The notes beneath the pieces were generated by a model, which saw only the letters and a program-made list of their open reading frames with translations, did not search any database and was not told the origin of the DNA. Positions 56,371 through 64,000 of a stretch of DNA of 64,000 nucleotides are shown here, piece after piece; the first letter of the stretch is position 1; each line of letters opens with the position of its first letter. The position numbers and the translations under genes are program-made. The DNA is from Wurfbainia villosa (Eukaryota > Streptophyta > Magnoliopsida > Zingiberales > Zingiberaceae), in the NCBI GenBank assembly GCA_025175895.1, contig CM045994.1, positions 64,448,727 through 64,512,726 of the forward strand. The letters are read 5' to 3'.

Positions 56371-57540
56371 TATTACGTACATACCTAATTTTTGTCTAAG
56401 AAGACTAAACTCTGCTTCGGGTAAGGGCTTAGTAAATAGGTCTAGGTTTGATTTGGACTCCACGTATTCGAGTTGTATGGTCCCACTTGCTACATGTTCT
56501 TGAATAAAGTGGTGTTTGACCTCTATATGTTTGGTTCTAGAAAGGAGTTAATGGGTTTTTGATGGTTAAAATTAATTGAACTAATATTAGCCGATGTAAA
56601 TTTTAGTGTTGTTAAAGTTTAACTTAAAGCCTTGAGTGTGCTTCAGCTAAAGAGTTGAGCTACACTCACCCATATAGCGTATTACGACTTGGTGGTAAGA
56701 TAAAAGCATGAGTGTTGCTTTCTCGCACCTCCAAATGACTCGGCGAGAGTTGGCAACACCCACTCATGCTCTTTCTATTAAGTTTACTACCGACATAATC
56801 CAAGTCGGAGTAGCCTATTAGTTCGAATTTGTTAGATCTAGGGTACCAAATTTCTACGTTTAGTATACCCTTTAGATATCTAAGGATGCGTTTGACTAAT
56901 GTTAGGTGCGACTCCTTAGCACAAGTTTGAAATCTTGCACACATACTCACTATGAATAGTATATCGGATCGACTCGCAATTAAGTACAGAAGACTACCTA
57001 TCGCGCTCCTATAGTATTTTAAGTGTATTGGTTTTCCATCTAAGTCTTCTCCTATGTTAACATTTGTAGCCATTGGTGTATTAATTACCTTATCATTTTG
57101 CATTCCAAATCTATTAATTAATTCCTCAGCGTATTTATGTTGATGTAGGTAAATTCCTTCCTTGGTTTGTTTAATTTGTAGGCCTAGAAAAAATGTTAAT
57201 TCTCCTACTAAGTTCATTTTGAATTCACTTTCCATTAGTGAAATGAACTCATTTAGTAAAATTGAGTTGGTTGTTCCAAAGATTATATAATCTACGTATA
57301 TTTGTGCAATAAAAATTTCTTTACCTACGTATTTTACGAAGAGAGTTGGGTCTACTAAGCCTAGACTAAACCCTTTTGGCTTGAGATAAATGGAAAGCCT
57401 TTCATGCCAAGCTCTAGGAGCTTGTTTTAGTGCATATAAAGCTTTCTTAAGTCTAAAAACATGGTTGGTATTGTCTAAACTTTCAAATCTTGGGGGTTGG
57501 CTAACGTAGACCTCTTCCTTAATAAAACCATTTTAAAACG
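56371..57540 (-). pseudogene. SR2 reverse transcriptase C-terminal half and RNase H
   Basis: 56666-57235 reads SEFKMNLVGELTFFLGLQIKQT, KYAEELINRFGMQN, LKYYRSAIGSLLYLIASRSDILF, LRYLKGILNVEIWYPRSNKFELIGYSDLDYVGSKLNRKSMSG, keeping more RNase H than SR1. Leftward, the C-terminal RNase H (SNLDLFTKPLPEAEF-like) is recognisable across frame changes to about 56375. The YVDD region near 57280-57310 has become YVDYIIFG on the minus strand, since the plus strand reads TATATAATCTACGTA, so the second catalytic Asp is Tyr. Confidence 0.82.
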
Positions 57541-58000
57541 CTGACTTCACATCCATTTGAAATAATTTGAATCATCGATGTACAATGTAGGCCAACAACA
57601 TTCGAATCGATTCTAGTCTAGCTACGGGGGCATAGGTTTTGTCATAATAAAACCCTTCTACTTGACTAAAACCTTTAGCGATTAATCTTGTCTTATTCCT
57701 AACTACTTCTCCTTTATCATCGAGTTTGTTCCGGAATACCCAGCTTGTTCCAATGATCGATTTGTCTTTAGGTGGGGGTACTAATTCCCAGACTTCACTC
57801 CTAGTAAATTGAGCTAGCTCTTCTTGCATGGCAATAATCCAATCGGGATCAAGAAGAGCTTGCTCAATTATTTTGGGTTTGATTTTCAAGATTAATGAAA
57901 TTTGACAAAGGTTTCTATATGATGCTCTAGTTCGAACCCCTAGGTTGGGATCACCTATTACTTGATCAATAGGATGATTTGAGTGTAACCTAGACTGACT
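57541..58000 (-). pseudogene. SR2 reverse transcriptase N-terminal part
   Basis: 57572-57889 reads EQALLDPDWIIAMQEELAQFTRSEVWELVPPPKDKSIIG, WVFRNKLDDKGEVVRNKTRLIAKGF and YAPVARLESIRMLLAY, near-identical to SR1 44750-45060. It stops at a TGA before the FQMDVKSAF segment. Upstream residues of the linker (GVRTRASYRN-like) are still visible to about 57960. Confidence 0.85.
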
Positions 58001-58010
58001 TGGGTTAGGA

Positions 58011-58785
58011 TTTAGGATTGTTCTTGCATTTTATTTACGATATATTGAACATAGAAATGCCTTGTGATTCTCCTCTTCTATATATGGAGTAGTTCCTTGA
58101 TTCTAGGATTAGGAGAGTAGCTTGTATGCACATGACATGTTGTAGATTGAATTCTATTTTTGAGTTTGAATTTGCAATTGGAAATTGTTTATACCAATAT
58201 CTATGCGTATTTAGTTTTCTACCTGCTATGCTTAGGCGATACGAGGGGTGACAACCCTCGTATTTAAGATTTAGGGGATTTATACAAGGAACCTAGGGGT
58301 AAACCTAATCTCCTGTAACCGTGAGTAGAAGGATGTGATGGAACTGGAAATGGTTCGTCGCAGGGATTGATTTGACATCCTCATACCGCCTATCCCGTCC
58401 TTGTAAGGCAGAGATAGCTCCCGATAGATGTAGTGGCTCATCGGGAGAGTGTATGATGTCCCTTCCACAAAACCATAGCCAGACATTTAGACAACTCCTA
58501 GTTGATAGCATATCTTGCGACACACAAGCGAAACTGAAGTCCTAGAATCCCTTTTAAAAATCTCAGTACGCTCCTTTCTTCCTCCATGTGACACCGTATT
58601 AGAGTTTAGTCCACCGACAACCCTTGCAATTTAAACCTTTAGATTTTACTTCCGAACAATTTCACCCACTAAACAAATCGGTACTCGAATCTCAGTCCCT
58701 GTGGGATCGATAATCTTTTATTATTTGACGACATCCGTGCACTTGCGGGCATTGAGCGCGAGCGTGTGCTTTGAGTCCTCGATGT
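58011..58785. repeat. Unassigned repeat, possible Athila/TAT-type gypsy LTR end
   Basis: No gene. The last part (CAGTCCCTGTGGGATCGATAAT.. then GTGCACTTGCGGG, 58690-58752) resembles the 3' ends of Athila/TAT gypsy LTRs, where CCTGTGGGATCGA precedes a GTGCACTTGCGGG block. It contains the inverted repeat CTCCCGAT..ATCGGGAG (58412-58449). It is not repeated elsewhere in the window. Confidence 0.4.
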
Positions 58786-59209
58786 TGGTGCAATCCACCC
58801 AGATCATGTTTGACCGAACTCGAGTTTGACTCAAGCGATATTTTGATGTTTGACATGGAGATTTGACATTGATGTCTGATAATGTTTTGGGGAGATTGTT
58901 GGAGCAATCGACTCGGGTCATGATTGACCGGACTCGAGTTTGACTCGAGAGGGATTTTGATGGTTGACTGGAGTTGACTATGTCATGGAAAGTCCAAGTC
59001 TTGAGTACTTGGCATGTAAAGTCCAAGCATGGGTCTTAGCAAGGAAAAGTCCAAGCATGGGTCTTGGCATGGAAAGTCCAACAAGGGTTGGTAAGGAAAA
59101 GTCCAAGCTTGAGTCTTGGCATTTGTGAAAGTCCAAGGGGTATGATATTGGTGGCGTGAAGTCCAAGCGGGAGTCTTGGCAGCATAAGTCCAATGGTTGG
59201 CGGTGTAAA
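58786..59209 (+). repeat. SIRE-type LTR fragments (N1/N2 family)
   Basis: Two 5' LTR starts in tandem: TGTTGGTGCAATCCACCC (58786 to about 58886) and TGTTGGAGCAATCGAC (58899-59209). The second has an array of GTCCAAGC..CTTGGCA units like N1 and N2 and is cut at 59209 by element C. No coding. Confidence 0.75.
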
Positions 59210-61097
59210 TGTAGGGAATTCTTTATGCCAAATGGCATATGCGCAACGGAAAAATTAGGATCCCTTCCAAGTGATCCATGCGAAAGCAAACTCGTATAAA
59301 ATAAATTTCTCTAAACCAAGCCTATCTTATAGGAGAGGATTACCTTTGTTGCGTGCCCTTGTTAATCCCGCTTCTTCCTTTTGTTTGTTGGATCTTTAGC
59401 ACGTTCAAGTGTCCGTGCCTCTATATGTATCCACACGAGCAAGCTCTTGTCTCACAAAAGAAAACTAGAGGAGCTCTCCTTTACTTCTTGCTAGAGAAGT
59501 CCCTAAAGGAGAGGAAGCTAGGGAAAAAGAGAAGGGAAGAAGAAGACTACTCTTCTTGCTACACTCACAAAAGCCACACAACAATAAGCTCTCAAGCTCT
59601 CTCCAAGCCTCAAGCTCCCAACAACCACACCTACAATTGCTTTGGCCACTCCATGGGGTCTTTTATAGGGTTGGAAAAACCCTTTCACCTCCACATTCAA
59701 TGCAATCCATTGCATTGGGACATTTGTTTGGCCGGCCACTTAAGGAGACAAAACCATTTTGTTTCCTTCCACCTTATCTAGCTTAGGTGGATGCTTAGGT
59801 GGCATGCTTATGTGGCATGCTTATGTGGCATTCTTATGTGGCATTCATGCATGTTGAATTAATCTTATTAATTCAATTAAGCTTATGTTATCATATTGAA
59901 TTAATCTTATTAATTCAATTAAGCTTATGTTATCATATTGAATTAATCTTATTAATTCAATTAAGCTTATGTTATCATATTGAATTAATCTTATTAAATC
60001 AATGAGGTAACATATTGAATTAATCTCATTAAATCAATTAGCTAAAATTCTCATTAAGCTTAAAGTCCAAAACCCATTTTGTACTTAAGCTTATTCCCAA
60101 ATTATTCTAGTCAAACTAGAATACTCTAATTCCTCTAATCATCATGCTCTTTGTGTGTGACCCTATAGGCTCTCATAACATTGGCAGTGGACCTAAACTC
60201 TTTTAGATACACAAGCAATGAGCGGCATCTAGCAATACATCTTTGCTACCTAAGTTATGAGATAAGTCAAGATTCGACTAACCTTTCTGTGACTACTATA
60301 ATATATGACCGTGTCCTTCTATCCTTGATATCAGATTGATCAATGAGGCATAGACCGTGTCATCCTCGATCAATCTATGTGTTTCTTGATCCCTGAGTAA
60401 ACTAACTCAAACAAATGAGCTCAATATCTCATATTGACTCATTCGAGCATGGCCATGCGTTTTAGTAGTTCTACTCAATCAAGGGCCCACCGATATCACT
60501 CTCGTCATATGAGAGGATAGATCCCATCTACATCACTCACATCCCTCGCATAATTTGTTATATACCCGATGTCGCCTTTATGGTCCACCTATTACGGGTG
60601 ACGTTTGGCGATAGTACATAACTCCTTATGTAGGGAACCGTAGTGACTTTAGGTCCGAGGACTATTCATACCAATAGTCACATGAGAAAGTTTATGACAC
60701 TCATATAACGATCCATGAAACTTTCTCATGGCGAATTCGATTCGATATATATTCTCTAATATATACCCATGTGTCAACTTGATATCATATATCCATGACT
60801 TGTGAGATCAAGTCATCAATTGACCTACATGCTAGTCTTTATGTATTAATATTGCCCTTGCATATTAATACTTGACTAGAACATTTAGAAAGTGTTCTCT
60901 GACCTCTCATAATCAATTACGCGATTGATGTCTTTGTAGACAAGAACCTACTTTTCTAGGGCATTATTACTATATTTAATTTAGGTGGCACAAGCAAGAC
61001 TTAAATATAATAACCAATCCTTTGCCTTTATAGAATATGATACAAAATGTTCCCTATTCAACCATCACATGATTGGTTCTTAGGGCTATAACTAACA
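59210..61097 (-). repeat. C 3' LTR
   Basis: 1,888 bases, plus-sense TGTAGGGAATTC..ATAACTAACA; matches soloC. It carries a GGCATGCTTATGT repeat (59790-59850) and 42-base tandem repeats (59854 onward). It is the uninterrupted counterpart of soloC, showing the SR1 target. No gene is supported in it. Confidence 0.94.
59854..60042. repeat. 42-base tandem repeat in C LTR
   Basis: Three near-exact copies of a 42-base unit beginning TTGAATTAATCTTATTAATT, then two degenerate copies. Each unit holds the inverted repeat GAATTAAT..ATTAATTC. soloC has only degenerate copies at 41205-41400. Confidence 0.9.
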
Positions 61098-61113
61098 ATC
61101 TCCCACTAGCACT
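61098..61113 (-). other. C polypurine tract
   Basis: ATCTCCCACTAGCACT is the reverse complement of AGTGCTAGTGGGAGAT, the same tract as in A1, directly beside the LTR. Confidence 0.8.
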
Positions 61114-61750
61114 AGTACCAATCACTATGATATCTAATACCTAGTGACCTAGTGTGACCATCATGCTTCCTCTGTGCAAAGCCTTGGTCAATGGATCCGC
61201 AATGTTAGCTTCATCGGTACTCTGCATATCCTCACATCTCCTCTATCGATGATCTCTCGAATGAGATGGAAGCGCCGATATGTGTTTGGTCCGTGATGTG
61301 ATCGAGGTTCCTTAGCTTTGCAATAGCCCCATTGTTGTCACAATAGAGGTCTATTGGATCTGCAATGCTAGGAACTACCCCAAGTTCAGCGATGAACTTA
61401 CAGCCAAGCGACCTCCTTTCTTTGCATCGGATCTGCAATATACTTTCATTGTAGAATCAAAGCTGTGTCCTACTTTGAACTCTTCGGACTCACGGCTCCA
61501 CCATTCGAGCAAAACACCATTACGCGATCTATAGTCATCCTTATGCTTTGGAAGCTTGCATCACTTTGTAACCCTTCTGACTAGCTCCTCATTGCCTCAA
61601 ATATCGGAAATATTCTTTCGTTCTTCGTAAGTATTTAAGAATATTTTTGGCTATCCATAGTGACTTTCACTGGATCCATTGTATCTACTCGTCATGCTCA
61701 AAGCATACGAGGCGTCGGGAGACAGTACAAAGCATGGCGTACATGATAGA
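61114..61750 (-). pseudogene. C RNase H, broken
   Basis: 61232-61438 shows KFIAELGVVPSIADPIDLYCDNNGAIAKL and a distorted TKHI region. Other RNase H pieces (SRSGFVF-, WLKSILKYL- and PGESHW-like) are visible only across frame changes. Many breaks coincide with places where A1/A2 have CAG or CTG. Confidence 0.75.
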
Positions 61751-62330
61751 CCCTATGGCGGTGCATAAGGGATCTTATCCATGCGATCTCTCCTCCTTAG
61801 AGGGACATTGAGTCTTGAAAGACTCACACCATGTGATAAAGGCAGAAATCCTTTCTTGGAATTTTGCATAGCAAAACGATCTAGCACTTTATCAATGTAT
61901 GTACTCTGACTTAGGCCAAGTAATCTTTTAGATCTATCTCTATAGATTTTGATGCCTAGAATATAGGCAGCTTCACCTAAGTCTTTCATCGAGAAACAAT
62001 TCCCTAACCACATCTTCACAGACTGGAGTGAGGGAATATCATTTCCGATGAGAAGTATGTCATCTACATACAAGACAAGAAATACAAGCTGTGCTCCCAC
62101 TATTTCTCTTGTAGACACAAGGTTCATCTTCATTCTTGATGAAACCAAACTCTTTGATTGCATCATCGAATCGAAGATTCCGGACGAGAGGCTTGCTTTA
62201 GTCCATAAATGGACCTTTGCGGTTTGCATACCTTTCGGGATGCTTTGGATCTTCAAAACCCTCGGTGTGTCATGTACACATCCTCGGTAGCTTTCCATTC
62301 GAGCGGTTTTGACATCCATCTGCGGATCTC
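61751..62330 (-). pseudogene. C reverse transcriptase, catalytic half
   Basis: 61753-62319 opens with MDVKTA, loses register over about 50 residues, and recovers with VFLVLYVDDILLIGNDIPSLQSV, FSMKDLGEAAYILGIKIYRDRSKRLLGLSQSTYIDKVLDRFAMQNSKKGF. The catalytic YVDD is intact. In the disturbed part, FLNGNLLE and GLKQASRSWN are not in frame although the nucleotides are recognisably related. Confidence 0.85.
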
Positions 62331-63075
62331 ATAATCGTGGTAGGTGCAATAGCAAGTATGATCGAATGGATTTAAGCATCATGGCCCGTGAAAAGGTTTC
62401 ATCATAGTTAATACCATGAATTTGTTTGAATCCTTTCGCCACCAATCTACCTTTATAGGTATGCTTATTACCATCCATGTCAGTCTTTACTTTAAAGACC
62501 CACTTACACCCAATGGGTTTTACCCCTTCAGGTGGATCAACCAAGGTCCATACTTGGTTAGTGTACATGGATTCCATTTCGGATCTCATGGCCTCTAGCC
62601 ATTTCTCGGAATCTGGGCTCATCATATCTTCTTGATAGGATGTAGGCTCGTCAAGATCGACAAGCAATACATCACCATTGTCAGTCAAGAGAAAAGAATA
62701 TCTCTCGGGTTGGCAGCGGATCCTGTCAGATCTGAAGAGGTTGGTCTACTTGAGCAGTGTTTGTTCCACAACTCTTTGGGCAACAATTTCCTCATCCACA
62801 ACACTTTGTGGTTCCTGTTCATTTTCCATCGAAGCCTTAGTGTTATCGTCATCTTGAACTTCTTCAAGATGAATTTTACTCCCACTAGTTTTTCTAGAAA
62901 TAAATTCTCTTTCTAGAAAGACTGACATTTGCAACAAACACCTTGCCAAGTGTGGGATTGTAAAAGTAATATCCCTTAGTTTCCTTGGGATATCCTGCAA
63001 AATAACACTTATCTGATTTGGGTCCTAGTTTATCTGAGACTTGACGTCTAACATAAGCTTCACAACCCCAAATCT
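62331..63075 (-). pseudogene. C integrase C-terminus and RT N-terminal half
   Basis: 62329-62688: SYQEDMMSPDSEKWLEAMRSEMESMYTNQVWTLVDPPEG, WVFKVKTDMDGNKHTYKGRLVAKGFKQIHGINYDETF. 62746-63000: VFLEREFISRKTSGSKIHLEEVQDDDN and an acidic linker with EQEPQSVVDEEIVAQRVVEQ. Each aligns with A1/A2; frame breaks separate them. Confidence 0.85.
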
Positions 63076-64000
63076 TTATAAAGACATTTTAGGACTCTTC
63101 GATCCATATCGTATATAGTGTCTTTTCTCTGACTTTGATGGGACGCGATTAAGTGTGAAAGCGGCTGTCTCTAGAGCTAGTCCCCAAAAGGAAGTAGGTA
63201 GATCAGTCTGGCGCAGCATTGATCGTACCATATCTAATAGAGTCCGATTTCTCCTCTTAGATACACCCTTCCATTGTGGTGTTCGGGAGTGAGTTGGGAT
63301 ATTATCCCACACTCGGCCAGTGATCACGAAACTCTTGACTAAGGTATTCACCACCTCGATCTGATCGAAGTAGCTTGATACGCTTACCAAGTTGGTTTTG
63401 TACTTCATTCTTGAATGCTTTGAACTTTTCAAAGGATTCTGACTTATGTCTCATCAAATATAAGTAGCCAAATCTACTCATATCATCAGTGAAAGTAATA
63501 AAGTACTTATAGCCTCCTCGCCGACATTGAAAGGCCACATACATCGGTATGTATGAGTCCTAACAAGTCTGTCGCTCTCTCTCCATGTCCACTAAATGGA
63601 GTTTTAGTCATCTTTCCTAAAAGGCAAGATTCGCATACCTCATATGATTCAAAATCAAATGAGTCCAATAATCCATCTTTATGGAGTTGGGATATGCGTT
63701 TTTCATTTATGTGACCTAGGCGTCGATTGAGATATGTTTGGTTCGAATCATTCGATTTGAACCGCTTGGTATTTACGTTATAAATTGGGTTTTCTAAATC
63801 TAGAACATAGAGACCATTCATAAGTGGTGCATTACAATAGAACATTTCATTCAAATAAATGGAACAACATTTGTCCTTTATTATAAAAGAAAAGTTTTTC
63901 TTGTCTAAACAAGATACAGAAATTATGTTCTTTGTCAATGCAGGTACATATAAGCACTCCTCTAGTTCTAAGATAAGCCCAGCAGCAACTTTTGCGCCAT
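63076..64000 (-). pseudogene. C protease end and integrase, running off the window
   Basis: Read leftward from 64000: GAKVAAGLILELEECLYVPALTKNIISVSCLDKK, YCNAPLMNGLYVLDLENPIYN, then RLGHINEKRISQLHK..CESCLLGKMTKTPF. The usual YLWHCRLGH is YLNRRLGH, so a zinc-binding His is lost. The core follows with FTDDMSRFGYLYL, SDRGGEYLSQEF and SKRRNRTLLDM (Glu of SERRNRT changed to Lys). Frame changes occur near 63510 and 63310. Protease and gag are beyond the edge. Confidence 0.87.

Larger units (their letters stand above)
54340..58000 (-). mobile_element. SR2: truncated SIRE-like Ty1-copia element
   Basis: The minus-strand 3' LTR and 3' half of pol are present; protease, integrase, gag and the 5' LTR are absent. 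Homology with SR1 ends near 58000, where a gypsy LTR-like fragment begins. The right break therefore comes from deletion or replacement, not the window edge. Confidence 0.85.
59210..64000 (-). mobile_element. C: Ty1-copia element, minus strand, right end outside window
   Basis: 3' LTR (59210-61097), polypurine tract, then RNase H, RT and integrase reading leftward from the window edge. The proteins are close to A1/A2, but the LTR is different apart from the stem-loop region and the first bases (TGTTAGT..AGCCCTA..CCAATCATGTGATG). The left flank GTAAA (59205-59209) is a candidate duplication. Gag and the 5' LTR lie beyond 64000. Confidence 0.92.

Noticed and set aside
59799..60005. Hydrophobic repeat frame (IELILLIQLSLCYH units)
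   Set aside because: Translation of the 42-base tandem repeat in the C LTR; no sign of a gene.

Overview
The window looks like repeat-rich plant nuclear DNA. It holds no host gene, tRNA, rRNA or CRISPR array that I can support. Everything recognisable is LTR retrotransposon: Ty1-copia elements of an Angela/Tork-like type and of a SIRE-like type, plus one Ty3-gypsy chromovirus of Tekay type. The element types, primer-binding sites complementary to initiator tRNA-Met, and (TA)n runs indicate a flowering plant. A monocot is possible but not shown. Lineage names are from motif memory and are tentative; superfamily calls are firm.

Labels used below: A1 and A2 (one Angela/Tork-like copia family, plus strand), B (a second such family, minus strand), C (a third, minus strand) and its solo LTR soloC, SR1 and SR2 (SIRE-like copia, minus strand), N1 and N2 (gag-only relatives of SIRE, minus and plus strand), GY (Tekay-like gypsy, plus strand).

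Layout. 1-26764 is A1, whose 5' LTR is cut by the window edge. Its 3' LTR is split at 6405 by A2 (6406-25058, duplication CTTGA). A2's 5' LTR is split by B (7663-17066, duplication GACTT). A1 ends inside the gag of N1 (26765-39922), which is also split by GY (27415-37734, duplication CTTAC). N1 ends inside the gag of N2 (39923-54313). N2 is further split by soloC (40581-51197, duplication TTAGG), and soloC is split by SR1 (41514-50248, duplication GTGAC). From 54340 come truncated SR2, a gypsy LTR-like fragment, SIRE-type LTR fragments, and element C (59210 to the right edge). The deepest stack is N2 > N1 > A1 > A2 > B, five layers. The inferred order of insertion is N2, then N1 and soloC, then A1, GY and SR1, then A2, then B.

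All coding regions are broken. A2 keeps one 1,321-codon gag-pol frame with no frameshift but eight premature stops, seven explained by C-to-T changes. GY and C instead carry many small indels and letter changes clustered at CAG/CTG trinucleotides, including inside GY's primer-binding site, so part of that damage may be a sequence-quality artefact. The most interesting non-coding signals are a palindrome and hairpin cluster 3' of the primer-binding site in A1/A2, and an LTR stem-loop shared by families A and C with a compensatory base-pair change.
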